Shown piece after piece: positions 40,063 to 52,518 of a stretch of DNA of 64,000 nucleotides. Position numbers and translations under genes: made by a program. The stretch covers positions 1 through 64,000 of the forward strand of contig NZ_JABUBU010000011.1 in the NCBI RefSeq assembly GCF_019834675.1, written 5' to 3'. How positions within the stretch are numbered: the stretch's first letter is position 1; the number at the start of each line of letters is the position of its first letter. This DNA is from Rhodococcoides corynebacterioides (GTDB lineage: Bacteria; Actinomycetota; Actinomycetes; Mycobacteriales; Mycobacteriaceae). Below the pieces are notes generated by a model, which saw only the letters and a list, made by a program, of their open reading frames with translations, searched no databases and had not been told where the DNA came from.

Positions 40063-41365
40063 CCGGAGCCTCCTTGGCGGTCTCGCGGGCCAATGCTCGG
40101 CCCAGGTCGCGGAACGCGGTGTAGTTCGCCAACACTTCGACTCGCCCGGGTGGGCAGGATGTGATGGCGCGCAACGGATCTGCGACGACCTCGTGCTCGG
40201 CGGCGGCGTAGGTGAGCCGCACCCCGAGGTCGGTCGCCCGCTCGCCCGACGCGACGACGCGGGTGTTCTCGAAGTGCTCGAAGCGGACGTCCCACAGCCA
40301 GGACAGGTCTTCGCCGTCGGGGACCTGACCGTTGACGGCGATGACCAGCCCGTCGGCGTCGGGGTCGATCATGGACAGGGCTTCCTGCCACCCGGCGGGG
40401 TTCTTGGCCAACAACATTCGGACGGAATGCGGGCCGTACTGCACCGTGCCGTAGCGCCCGGCGACCTCCCCGACCGTGGAGACCGCGGCGACGGCGTCCT
40501 CGGCGCGTGCGCCCATCGCGACGGCCGCGGCGACGGCCTGCGCCGCGTTGCCGCGGTTGGCCCGGCCCGGCAACGCCAGGGACATCGGCAGCACGAGACC
40601 GTCGGGGCCGTACAGGTTCTCGTCGTCGAGCCACCACGACGGCTCCGGCCGGGCGAACTCGCGACCGTCCGCCAGGGGAGCCGTGCTGCGCCAGCGGGGC
40701 CCGTCCCAGACGATGGGTTCACCGGTGCGCGGGCAGCTGACGGAGTCGCCGACCCAGCCCGCGCCCGCGGCCACCCACACCACGTTGGGGGCGTCGAACG
40801 CCGCCGAGGCGACCAGGACGTCGTCGCAGTTGGCGACCACGATCGCGTCGGGATGCCGCGCGAGGCCCGCCCGCAGCTTCCGCTCGATCATGTTGATCTC
40901 GCCGACGCGGTCCAGCTGGTCGCGGCTGAGGTTGAGGAGCACGATCACCTCGGGGTTCACCGCGTCGGACACGTGCGGCACGTGCAGCTCGTCGACTTCG
41001 AGGGCGGCCAACGGGGCGGCGCGCCGGGCCGTCAGCGCCGCGACGATGCCGGCGTCCATGTTGGCGCCGTCGGCCTGCGTGGCCACCTCGCCCAGGGTGC
41101 CGAGGGCGGCGGCCGTCATGCGGGTGGTCGTGGACTTGCCGTTGGTGCCGGTGATCACGGCGGTGCGGCGGCCGCGCCCGAGACGCGTCATCAGCGCGGG
41201 GTCGATCTTGAGTGCGACGAGGCCGCCGATCATCGAACCCTGACCGCGACCGGCCTTGCGGGAGGCCCAGGCGGTGGCCGAAGCGGCTCCCAGGGCGATC
41301 CTGCCCCGCAGGCCGATCGAGCCGCGGGGGGCGGCGGCGCGCCGGGACGAAGTGCTGTCGACCAT
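40055..41365 (-). CDS. murT: Lipid II isoglutaminyl synthase, ATP-dependent subunit MurT
   Basis: A 436-residue Mur-ligase-like protein. The P-loop TGTNGKSTTTRM (about residue 72), the central Mur ligase motifs (LEVDELHVPHV, LLNLSRDQLDR) and the C-terminal DUF1727 domain (LAKNPAGWQEALSMI, then DVRFEHF) are all present. In the zinc-ribbon region only one Cys remains (SVSCPRTGEPIVWDG), so the four-Cys ribbon seen in firmicute MurT appears to be lost. The ATG at 41365 gives a sensible N-terminus; the reading frame extends further upstream without homology. It overlaps gatD by 8 bases. Confidence 0.92.
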   Translation of the reverse strand: MVDSTSSRRAAAPRGSIGLRGRIALGAASATAWASRKAGRGQGSMIGGLVALKIDPALMTRLGRGRRTAVITGTNGKSTTTRMTAAALGTLGEVATQADGANMDAGIVAALTARRAAPLAALEVDELHVPHVSDAVNPEVIVLLNLSRDQLDRVGEINMIERKLRAGLARHPDAIVVANCDDVLVASAAFDAPNVVWVAAGAGWVGDSVSCPRTGEPIVWDGPRWRSTAPLADGREFARPEPSWWLDDENLYGPDGLVLPMSLALPGRANRGNAAQAVAAAVAMGARAEDAVAAVSTVGEVAGRYGTVQYGPHSVRMLLAKNPAGWQEALSMIDPDADGLVIAVNGQVPDGEDLSWLWDVRFEHFENTRVVASGERATDLGVRLTYAAAEHEVVADPLRAITSCPPGRVEVLANYTAFRDLGRALARETAKEAPGA

Positions 41366-41441
41366 GGTGTCCGATCCTCCCACACCCCGACCGTGTCGCT
41401 CGGGCGGCGGACGGCCGGGGTGATGGGGGCGACAGCGGCCG

Positions 41442-42350
41442 TCAGCGCACCGCGGCCAGTTCCGGCCGCACGAGTTCGGCGCTGCGCCGGGTGGTCCCGA
41501 GTCCCCACAGGCAGCCGCCGATGACGACGGCGGCGCCGACGAGGGAGAGGACGGACGGCGTCTCGTCCAGCACGATCCACGCGGCGGCAATGCCGACCAC
41601 CGGCACCAGCAGGGAGAAGGGTGCGACGACGCCCGCGGGGTTGCGGGAGATGAGCACGGTCCACAGCCCGGAGCCGACGATGGTGCCGAGGAAGACGATG
41701 TACGCCAGGCCCACGAGACCCCAGAGCTGGCCGGTGGAGACCGACACGGCGAGGGCCGACCATCCCGTCGTCGGGCCCTCGACGGCGGCCGACAGCGCGA
41801 AGAGCGGCAGCGGCGGGACGACGGTCATCCACAGCATGAGCCGCATCGGCTCGGTGGACTTGGCCAGCCGGTTGCCGAGGTTGCCGAAGGCCCAGCTCAG
41901 GCCGGCCAGCAGCGTGAGCAGCACGGGGATCAGCGTGGCCGTCTGCGCGCGGTCCCACCCGATGAGGACCATGCCGCCGACGGCGACGGCGATGCCCAGC
42001 CACTGCCGCGGCCCGACGTGCTCGCGCAGCAGCAGCGCCCCGAGGATCACGGTGAACGGTGCGGAGGACTGCAGGACCAGGGAGGCGAGTCCGGTGGGCA
42101 TGCCGGCGTTCATCGCGGCGAAGAGGAACGCGAACTGCAGGAGCCCGAACCCGGTGCCGTACAGCAGAAGCCAGCGCAGCGGCACCCGCGGGCGACGGAC
42201 GAACAGGACGACGGGCACGGCGATGACCGCGAACCGCAGGGCCGCGAAGAAGAAGGGCGGGTACTGGTCGAGACCGGCGCGGATGGCCAGGAAGTTCAGT
42301 CCCCACAGGACGACGACGGTGAGGCCGAGGAGTCGGTCGCGGGTGGTCAT
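41442..42350 (-). CDS. EamA-family (DMT) exporter
   Basis: A 302-residue drug/metabolite transporter with ten helices arranged as two EamA repeats (the first starting LLGLTVVVLWGLNFLAIRAG, the second near LLTLLAGLSWAFGNLGNRLA). Such proteins export amino acids or other small metabolites. ATG 42350 is chosen; ATG 42359 would add three residues. The divergent LysR gene is 72 bases away, with two inverted repeats between them. This layout suggests substrate-induced export controlled by that LysR protein. The substrate is not known. Confidence 0.88.
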   Translation of the reverse strand: MTTRDRLLGLTVVVLWGLNFLAIRAGLDQYPPFFFAALRFAVIAVPVVLFVRRPRVPLRWLLLYGTGFGLLQFAFLFAAMNAGMPTGLASLVLQSSAPFTVILGALLLREHVGPRQWLGIAVAVGGMVLIGWDRAQTATLIPVLLTLLAGLSWAFGNLGNRLAKSTEPMRLMLWMTVVPPLPLFALSAAVEGPTTGWSALAVSVSTGQLWGLVGLAYIVFLGTIVGSGLWTVLISRNPAGVVAPFSLLVPVVGIAAAWIVLDETPSVLSLVGAAVVIGGCLWGLGTTRRSAELVRPELAAVR

Positions 42351-42381
42351 GCCTCTCATCGTGCGGATGCGGGGCCGGAAG

Positions 42382-42396
42382 AACAATCGAATTGTT
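42382..42396. promoter_or_regulatory. Operator candidate AACAAT-N3-ATTGTT
   Basis: A perfect 6-bp inverted repeat with a 3-base centre lies in the 72-base EamA/LysR gap, which is AT-rich compared with its surroundings. It is the right size for a LysR-type regulatory box upstream of the exporter gene. Confidence 0.5.
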
Positions 42397-42408
42397 TCGA
42401 CCTATCCG

Positions 42409-42423
42409 TGTAGTTTTTCTACA
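42409..42423 (+). promoter_or_regulatory. TGTAG-TTTTT-CTACA palindrome over the LysR -10 and start
   Basis: A perfect 5-bp inverted repeat around TTTTT ends on the A of the LysR start codon. It contains TAGTTT (42411-42416), which fits the TANNNT -10 box and lies 6 bases before the ATG, so the mRNA is probably leaderless. A protein bound here would block its own promoter. Confidence 0.5.
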
Positions 42424-43385
42424 TGGACGTCCGGCGGCTGCGGGTACTTCGTGAGGTCGCCGATCGCGGCACGGTCGCCGCGGCGGCGGCCGCCCTGTCG
42501 ACGACGCCGTCGGCGGTGTCGCAGCAGCTCAAGGTGCTCACCCGCGAGGCCGGGATCGCCCTGCTCGAACCGGACGGCCGGCGGCTGCGACTCACCGCCG
42601 CCGGACGGGCTTTGCTCCCGCACGTCGACGAGGTGCTCTCCGCCCTGGACCGGGCGGAGGCGGAGATGGCGTCGTTCACCGAGACCCCGCGCGGCACGGT
42701 GCGGGTCGCGCTGTTCCCGTCGGGCGCGGCCCTGCTGTTGCCGCGCGTGCTGCACCGGATGGCGGCGTCGGGCGTCACGCTGGACGCCCGTGACGAGGAC
42801 GTCCCCGCGTCCGCGGTTCCGCGCCTGCTCGCCGACTACGACGTCGTCCTCACGCACCGCGACGAGCGGGCTCCGACCATCGCGTCCGACCGGGTCGCGG
42901 TGCGGACCGTGCTGCGCGAGCCCATCGACCTCGTCGTACCCCCGGATCACCCGTTGGCGGGCCGGGACGCGGTCGAGGTGCGCGAGCTGGCCGACGAGCG
43001 GTGGATCAGCGTGCGCGGCGGCTTCCCGGTCGACGACGTCCTGCTCTCGGTGGCGGCGGTCACCGGCGTCGAGCCGCGGGTGGTGATGCGTATCAACGAC
43101 TTTCGTCTCATCGAGGAGTTGGTCTCGGCGGGCCACGGCATCGCCCTCATGCCCCGGTACGCCTCCTCGCATCCCGGTGTGGCGCGGTGCCGGTTGGCCG
43201 GCGTGCGGGCGGCCCGGGTGTACGACGTCGCCACCCGCCCCGGCGCGGATCTCCGCCCGGCCGTGCGGGCGGTCCTGCGGGCGTTCGACGCCGAGGTGGC
43301 CGCGCTGCAGGACTCGGTCACTCCACCCGGCGACGACCCGCCTCGAGATCCGGGACCACCGGGATCAGCCGATCGAGGCCGCTGA
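42423..43385 (+). CDS. LysR-family transcriptional regulator
   Basis: A 320-residue LysR regulator. The helix-turn-helix spans about residues 2-60 (RVLREVADRGTVAAAAAAL, then TPSAVSQQLKVL), followed by the two-lobed effector domain and a Pro-rich tail. It has no ribosome binding site; a TANNNT box 6 bases before the ATG suggests leaderless transcription. It is divergent from the EamA exporter it probably controls. Its last 68 bases overlap the end of the STAS-domain gene on the other strand, so the two transcripts are antisense at their tails. Confidence 0.88.
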   Translation: MDVRRLRVLREVADRGTVAAAAAALSTTPSAVSQQLKVLTREAGIALLEPDGRRLRLTAAGRALLPHVDEVLSALDRAEAEMASFTETPRGTVRVALFPSGAALLLPRVLHRMAASGVTLDARDEDVPASAVPRLLADYDVVLTHRDERAPTIASDRVAVRTVLREPIDLVVPPDHPLAGRDAVEVRELADERWISVRGGFPVDDVLLSVAAVTGVEPRVVMRINDFRLIEELVSAGHGIALMPRYASSHPGVARCRLAGVRAARVYDVATRPGADLRPAVRAVLRAFDAEVAALQDSVTPPGDDPPRDPGPPGSADRGR

Positions 43386-43668
43386 GTTCGAAGGGCCGCA
43401 CCACTTCCTGATGGTCGGCGATCGCCACGACGGGAGCCCGCGGCGGCACCTCGTTGCGCACCCGGATGAGAGCGGCGATCCCCGCGGAGGACAGGAAGTC
43501 GACCCCCGTCAGGTCCAGGAGCACCGCCCGCACGGACGCGTCGACCGGCGACAGATGGATCGACGACGTCAGGTCGAGCGTGCCCCGGATCGTGAGAACG
43601 CGAATGCCTCGGTCGGTGGTCTCCGCAACGACGGCGCCGACGGCACCGACAGGTTCACGGTCCGCCAA
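43318..43668 (-). CDS. STAS-domain anti-sigma factor antagonist
   Basis: A 116-residue single STAS domain of the SpoIIAA/RsbV type, which frees a sigma factor by binding its anti-sigma factor when unphosphorylated. VLLDLTGVDFLSSAGIAALI carries the likely phosphorylated Ser (about residue 61); the usual D-S-S-G is S-S-A-G here. The TTG at 43668 is chosen because AAGGGG precedes it by 6 bases and the domain then has the usual length; the frame stays open to 43746. No anti-sigma kinase gene is adjacent. Its end overlaps the convergent LysR gene by 68 bases. Confidence 0.75.
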   Translation of the reverse strand: MADREPVGAVGAVVAETTDRGIRVLTIRGTLDLTSSIHLSPVDASVRAVLLDLTGVDFLSSAGIAALIRVRNEVPPRAPVVAIADHQEVVRPFELSGLDRLIPVVPDLEAGRRRVE

Positions 43669-43750
43669 CGCCCACCCCTTCGTGTCCGGCCGGTCGCGGT
43701 CCGACCGGCACCCCCGAATCGGGGGCCGAGGACGCAGGTCGCCCACCGCG

Positions 43751-43790
43751 GCCGCCGACAGGCTTGCAGCCTGTCACACCTGTCGGCGGC
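43751..43790 (-). terminator. leuA terminator with an alternative inner hairpin
   Basis: GCCGCCGACAGG pairs with CCTGTCGGCGGC (12 bp). The loop plus part of the arm can instead form GACAGGC-TTGCA-GCCTGTC (7 bp), and the two are mutually exclusive. It begins 18 bases after the leuA stop on the minus strand and probably ends that transcript before the STAS gene. Confidence 0.7.
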
Positions 43791-43807
43791 GCGGGGGCGA
43801 AATGTGG

Positions 43808-45754
<1,947 letters not shown>

Positions 45755-45756
45755 TC

Positions 45757-45762
45757 ACCCTA
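45757..45762 (-). promoter_or_regulatory. leuA -10 box
   Basis: TAGGGT on the minus strand fits TANNNT and lies 7 bases upstream of the leader-peptide ATG, predicting a start site at or next to the A of the ATG. No good -35 box is visible. Confidence 0.4.
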
Positions 45763-45795
45763 CTCCGGTGCGGCGCTCGGAACGAGCCCGGGGCG

Positions 45796-47083
45796 TCAGC
45801 GGGGCAAGCGAGCGAGCCACGGCTGCGGGTCGATCGTGTCCGTGCCGCGGGCGCGGCAGGCCGCCAGCAGGTCGTGACCGACGTCGACGGTGCGCAGGTA
45901 CCGGCTCCACTGCGTGGCCGCCCAGGCGCGGTCGTCGGCGACGGCGTGTTCGGCGGCGGACGCCGCCCCCGCGAGTTCGAACTGCACGTCGCGGCGCAGG
46001 GCCATCGACGACGGCGCGTCGGGAGCGGCGTGCTGGATCGGGTCGCCCCAGCCCGGCGGCGACGGCCAGCCCGCCCGCGGCCAGGGACGCGGCCCCGACC
46101 CGCAGGGCGGTGACGGTCGCGTGGGACCGCGGGTGCAGGGCCCGGCGCAGCCGGAAGCCGACCGACGGGCGGGCCATGGGAATGCCGTCGTGCATCGCGT
46201 CGGACGCGTGGCCCGGGTCGACCGGACCGGACGCGCCGGCCACCGCGACCGCGTGGTGAATGTCCTGCAAGCGCATGACCAGCGGGTCGTTCGGCCGCAG
46301 AGCCGGCAGACGCGCGTCGTGCAGGGTCGCCCACGCCGTGTCGACGGCCGCGGCGGCGCGGTGCCGCGCGGACGCCACCCGCGGATCGGCCGTGCCGTCC
46401 GTGCCATTCGTGCCGCCGGTGGTCGGGACGGAGCCGGCATCCCGCACCGCGAGGAACGCCGCCACCGCACGGTCCGCGGCGGCGACGGCCTCGCGCTCGG
46501 GCGCCCGGCGGGGGTCGGCGCGTCGGCTGCGCAGCGGATCGCGGATCGCCGGCGCCGTCGAGACGACGGCGGCCCATAGCGCGCCGAGAGCGACGCATCC
46601 GGCGTTGACCGACCACGACACCCCGGCGAGCGGTACGACGGACCCGATGGCGCACGTCAGCACGAAGAAGAACGGGCCGGGCGGACCCAACCGCAGCGCG
46701 TCGACGACGAACGCGCCGACCATCGCGGTCACGGTCAGCACCACGACCAGGATCGCGCCCCCGACCACACTGCGCGCCGGGGTGTACTGACCGACCAGTC
46801 CGCTCACGGCCGCCGACGCGGTCAGGGCGAGACCGGCGGTGAGGACCACCGCCCACCGCGCTCTAAACGCCCGGCCCTCGCCGTAGACGACGGCGAAGCC
46901 GCCCGCGGCCGTCAGCAGCGCCTCGGTCTGGAAACCGAGCGTGAGCAGCACCAATGCCGGGATTCCGAAGGCCAGGGCCGCGCGCACGCCGCCCGGCCAC
47001 CGTCGGCCACGCGCCGGGATCTCGACGAACATCCGTCGTAGTCCGTGCCGCGGCGGCAGGGCGGAGGAATCGACGGAGTTCAC
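45796..47083 (-). pseudogene. FUSC-family membrane protein, frameshifted and internally deleted
   Basis: The first part reads as an FUSC-type protein: six hydrophobic helices in about 150 residues (ALAFGIPALVLLTLGF onward), then a soluble helical domain. A second membrane half begins (ALRVGAASLAAGGLAVAAGLG), but near 46045-46050 the homologous frame stops making sense and continues in another frame as DPIQHAAPDAPSSMALRRD, which leads to the family's C-terminal tail and stop at 45796. Helices 2-6 of the second half are missing, so a deletion that is not a multiple of three is inferred. The unshifted frame stays open to 45755. The GTG at 47083 has TACCAT 6 bases upstream, suggesting a leaderless start. 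Confidence 0.65.
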
Positions 47084-47111
47084 GGATCGATGGTAGGGAG
47101 CGGGCACGCGA

Positions 47112-47142
47112 TTGCTCTCCTCGGTGCCGTTCTCGGTAGGCT
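47112..47142 (+). promoter_or_regulatory. lysC-asd promoter candidate
   Basis: TTGCTC (47112-47117) and TAGGCT (47137-47142) are separated by 19 bases, about 54 bases before the lysC start. AGGAGG at 47180-47185 supplies the ribosome binding site. Confidence 0.4.
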
Positions 47143-47195
47143 GACTCGCCGACCCGACCCGGAGCGAAGACAGCAGTCCAGGAGGTAGTACCAGC

Positions 47196-49497
<2,302 letters not shown>

Positions 49498-49515
49498 GTC
49501 GGGTTCGGCAGACGC

Positions 49516-50193
49516 TCAGTTGCGGGACACCGAGTCCTCCGACGGGATGTAGCCGCCGAGGATCGGACTCCACGACCACAGCCGGCCGCCCATGCGGTAC
49601 CGGCCGTGTCGCAGTCCGGTGTCGAGGGCGGTGGCCTCGCCGCTCACCACCGCGGACAGCATGAGGTTCTCGCCGAGGACCGCCACGACGTCCGCGTCGG
49701 CCACGTCGTCCCCGGTGTAGTCCCCCGCGTAGTCGGAGTCGACGGACACGGCGGACGCGAGGTCGAGCGGCTCCATCGATTCCGCGGTGCCCTCCGGGGC
49801 GTGCAGGAAGCCCGAGGTGTGCGCGCAGCCGTCGGCTCGACATCGCTCGAAGTCAGCGAGGCGGGGCAGCCGGTCGATCAGCGGCCAGAGGCCGTCGGTG
49901 TGCCAGTCCGCGAGCGCGCGGCTCGCGTCGTCGTGATCGCGGGGGGCCTCGCCCTGCGCGGTGCGCCACCAGGCGAGCAACGCCGTGAACTCCTCGACGA
50001 CGGGGCCGTGCCGGTACCAGCACGGGGCAACGGTCTCGGTGAGCTCGTAGCGGTCGCGCAGCCACCACACCCAGTCCACCAGGTCGTCCCACAGGCGGGC
50101 GGCGTCGTGTCGGTCGAGCGAACGCCAGGCGTAGCGGGCCGACGCGGAGTCGGGCGGCTGACCCGACGGGTCGTTCGGGGGTAGAGCAGGCAT
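49516..50193 (-). CDS. Hypothetical protein, DUF4913-like central region
   Basis: A 225-residue soluble protein. The central block (LVDWVWWLRDRYELTETVAP, then CWYRHGPVVEEFTALLAWW) recalls the Trp-rich pattern of DUF4913 proteins (tryptophan pairs, a His near the middle, C-H near RADGCAH), though the match is partial and mostly pattern-based. The C-terminal third is unlike that family and ends GGYIPSEDSVSRN. The function is unknown. The ATG at 50193 is chosen; the frame is open further upstream to 50370, where the sequence has low-complexity Arg/Pro content. It is convergent with asd. Confidence 0.55.
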   Translation of the reverse strand: MPALPPNDPSGQPPDSASARYAWRSLDRHDAARLWDDLVDWVWWLRDRYELTETVAPCWYRHGPVVEEFTALLAWWRTAQGEAPRDHDDASRALADWHTDGLWPLIDRLPRLADFERCRADGCAHTSGFLHAPEGTAESMEPLDLASAVSVDSDYAGDYTGDDVADADVVAVLGENLMLSAVVSGEATALDTGLRHGRYRMGGRLWSWSPILGGYIPSEDSVSRN

Positions 50194-50427
50194 CGGCGTC
50201 CTCGGATCGCTCGGGTACGAGCGAGTCGTGATCGGCGGGGCACATCTGCCGGACGACGCGGGTTCGATCGTCACGGGCACTCGCAGTCCGGTCGGTCCCC
50301 ACCGTGAAGCGGGCCGACGCGGGCTCGCACCGACACTAGGACGCCCTCGGGAACGGGCGCAAGTGTGCATCCTCCCGTGAACCGCCCGTCGGATCGGGAC
50401 GATCGGCAGGTCGACGGACCGAGTCGG

Positions 50428-50625
50428 TCAGTACGCCGATTTGGGGATCGCGATCCAGAGCACGAGGTACACCACGAACTGCGGACCGGGCAGGATGCAG
50501 GACAGGACGAACAGCAGACGAACCAGGTTGGGGCTCAGTCCGAACCGCTCGGCCAGGCCGCCGCAGACGCCGGCGACGACCTTGCTGCGACGGGAACGGG
50601 TGAGACGACGAGCGGGCGTGGTCAT
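50428..50625 (-). CDS. PspC-domain membrane protein
   Basis: A 65-residue protein with the PspC pattern: KVVAGVCGGLAERFGLSPNL followed by one hydrophobic segment (LLFVLSCILPGPQFVVYLVL) and a short tail IPKSAY. PspC domains are associated with phage-shock or membrane-stress responses, but no Psp partners lie nearby. AAGGAC precedes the ATG. The 234-base gap between this gene and the upstream hypothetical gene contains no visible coding frame. Confidence 0.85.
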   Translation of the reverse strand: MTTPARRLTRSRRSKVVAGVCGGLAERFGLSPNLVRLLFVLSCILPGPQFVVYLVLWIAIPKSAY

Positions 50626-50806
50626 GACGGGCGTCCTTCGGTCGGTCGGCGGGTGGTCACCTCGACAACGACCCGGGCCGGACGGTGGTTCCCCCGGGGG
50701 GGCGCGCCGTCCGGGACGGCTCCGGTCTCCACAGTTCGCGAGACGTTCGCCGGGTGGCTCGTCGTCGTACACCGGTCCCGGGCGGTGCGCGGTCGATACT
50801 CCGGCC

Positions 50807-51889
50807 ATGCGCATCGTGCAGGTGGCCAACTTCTACGGCCCGCGATCGGGCGGGCTCCGCACCGCCGTCGACCACCTCGGCGCCGGGTACGTCGCCCGCG
50901 GCCACCGCGTCACGCTGATCGTGCCGGGGACGTCGTACGCCGAGTCGACGACGGCCACCGGCGTGCGGCGGATCGAGGTCCCGTCGTCGGGTCTGCCGTT
51001 CACCGGTGGCTATCGGGTGGCGCGTCCCGGCACCACGGCGGAGGTGATCGCCGAGATCGGAGCCGACGTGCTCGAGGTGTCGGACCGGTTGACGCTGCGC
51101 GGTCTCGGCGCGTGGGCGCGTGACCGCGGCATCCGCAGCGTGATGATCAGCCACGAACGGCTGGACCGGTTGCTCGGTCAGGTGATGCCGGGCGTCGTCG
51201 CGCGGCGGGTGGCGGACGCGGCGAACCGTCGGAGCGCCGCCGGGCACGACGCGGTGGTGTGCACGACGGAGTTCGCGCAGCGAGAGTTCGACCGGATCGC
51301 GGTGGACGCGCGGCGGGTGGCGCTCGGAGTGGACCTCGACCTCTTCCATCCCCGGCGACGACGTCGGAACGAGGGGCGGCACGTCCGGCTGGTGCACTGC
51401 GGCCGACTGTCGGTGGAGAAGCACGCGGAGCGCAGCATCGACGCCCTCGCTCAGCTGCGGCGCGGTGGGCTCGACGCCGAGCTGACGGTGGTGGGGGACG
51501 GGCCGCGGCGCGGCGCGTTGGAGCGACGGGCGGCCGGGCTCCCGGTGCACTTCACCGGGTTCGTCGGCGATCGTCTGCGGGTCGCGCGCCTGCTCGCGGG
51601 TGCCGACGTCGCCCTGGCGCCGGGGCCGCACGAGACCTTCGGGCTCGCCGCGCTCGAGGCCCTCGCCTCCGGTACGCCGGCCGTCGTCTCCGGGACGTCG
51701 GCGTCCGCCGAGATCGTGACCCCCGCCTGCGGTGCGGCGGTGGGCAACACCGGGCGCGAGTTCGCCGAGGGCATCGCGCGGGTCCTGGACCTGTCCGGCG
51801 GGCGGGTCACCGCGCGCACGCGTGCCGAGGAATTCGCCTGGCCCGTCGCGGTCGACGCGATGCTCGGCGTGCTGACCGAGGCAACTTAA
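50807..51889 (+). CDS. GT4-family glycosyltransferase (PimC-like)
   Basis: A 360-residue GT-B glycosyltransferase. The N-terminus MRIVQVANFYGPRSGGLRTA and the C-terminal donor-site motif PGPHETFGLAALEALASGTP with the retaining E-x7-E pattern place it in GT4. It resembles PimC-type alpha-mannosyltransferases, which use GDP-mannose to extend phosphatidylinositol mannosides; that specificity is a suggestion, not shown. A central Arg-rich insertion (HPRRRRRNEGRH) lies between the two domains. Its TAA stop is embedded in the dyad operator of the downstream TetR gene. Confidence 0.83.
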   Translation: MRIVQVANFYGPRSGGLRTAVDHLGAGYVARGHRVTLIVPGTSYAESTTATGVRRIEVPSSGLPFTGGYRVARPGTTAEVIAEIGADVLEVSDRLTLRGLGAWARDRGIRSVMISHERLDRLLGQVMPGVVARRVADAANRRSAAGHDAVVCTTEFAQREFDRIAVDARRVALGVDLDLFHPRRRRRNEGRHVRLVHCGRLSVEKHAERSIDALAQLRRGGLDAELTVVGDGPRRGALERRAAGLPVHFTGFVGDRLRVARLLAGADVALAPGPHETFGLAALEALASGTPAVVSGTSASAEIVTPACGAAVGNTGREFAEGIARVLDLSGGRVTARTRAEEFAWPVAVDAMLGVLTEAT

Positions 51890-51914
51890 AGTCAGTCTGG
51901 ACTGTTTGTAAGTT
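51883..51914. promoter_or_regulatory. 32-bp dyad operator upstream of the TetR gene
   Basis: Two nested inverted repeats share one centre (51898.5): AACTTA (51883-51888) with TAAGTT (51909-51914), and CAGT (51893-51896) with ACTG (51901-51904). It lies just upstream of the TATCGT -10 box (51921-51926) of the TetR gene, where a bound repressor would block RNA polymerase. The outer arm includes the glycosyltransferase stop codon. Confidence 0.65.
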
Positions 51915-51920
51915 TCCCGC

Positions 51921-51926
51921 TATCGT
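51921..51926 (+). promoter_or_regulatory. TetR operon -10 box
   Basis: TATCGT fits TANNNT and lies 7 bases before the GTG start at 51934, predicting a leaderless transcript for the TetR-monooxygenase-choD operon. It abuts the dyad operator. Confidence 0.5.
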
Positions 51927-51933
51927 CGCCGGT

Positions 51934-52518
51934 GTGAGCGACACCACTACCGCCCCCGCACCGCCGCGGCGCACGCAGGCCGAGCGCACGGCGGCCACGC
52001 GCGCCCGGCTGCTCGACGCCGCCATCGACGCTCTCGTCGACCTCGGCTACGCCCGGACGTCGACGCAGGAGATCGCGCGTCGGGCCGGGGTGTCGCGCGG
52101 CGCCCAGCTGCATCACTTCCCCACCCGTGAGGCGCTGGTGGTCGCGGCCGTCGAGCACCTGGTCGATCGTCGGCTCGCGGAGTTCCTCGACGTCGATCGG
52201 GAGACTCCCGGACTGGAGCTGCTGCTCGAGGCGTTCTCCGGCCCGCTGTTCCACGCGGCGCTGGAGCTGTGGGTGGCGGCCCGGACGGACCCGTCGCTGC
52301 ACGCCGCCATGCTGCCGCTCGAACGCAAGGTCACCGAGGCACTCGAGCTCGGGGGACGCGAGATCTACGGCGACCGGATGAGTCCTGCCGCCTTCCAACT
52401 GAGCATCGAACTGGCGAGGGGGATGGCGGTGTCCGCCATCCTGCGCACGCCCCGAGAGGAGAACGAGATGCGGACCCGACTGCTGCCCGTGTGGGAGAAG
52501 GCGGTGACCGAGGCATGA
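51934..52518 (+). CDS. TetR-family transcriptional repressor
   Basis: A 194-residue TetR regulator. The N-terminal DNA-binding domain is typical (RLLDAAIDALVDLGYARTST, then TQEIARRAGVSRGAQLHHF) and the C-terminal ligand domain is helical. The GTG start at 51934 has no ribosome binding site but a -10 box 7 bases upstream. It overlaps the monooxygenase start by 4 bases and leads a three-gene operon. The dyad upstream is probably its own operator, so the operon would be induced by a hydrophobic substrate of the two oxidising enzymes. Confidence 0.9.
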   Translation: MSDTTTAPAPPRRTQAERTAATRARLLDAAIDALVDLGYARTSTQEIARRAGVSRGAQLHHFPTREALVVAAVEHLVDRRLAEFLDVDRETPGLELLLEAFSGPLFHAALELWVAARTDPSLHAAMLPLERKVTEALELGGREIYGDRMSPAAFQLSIELARGMAVSAILRTPREENEMRTRLLPVWEKAVTEA

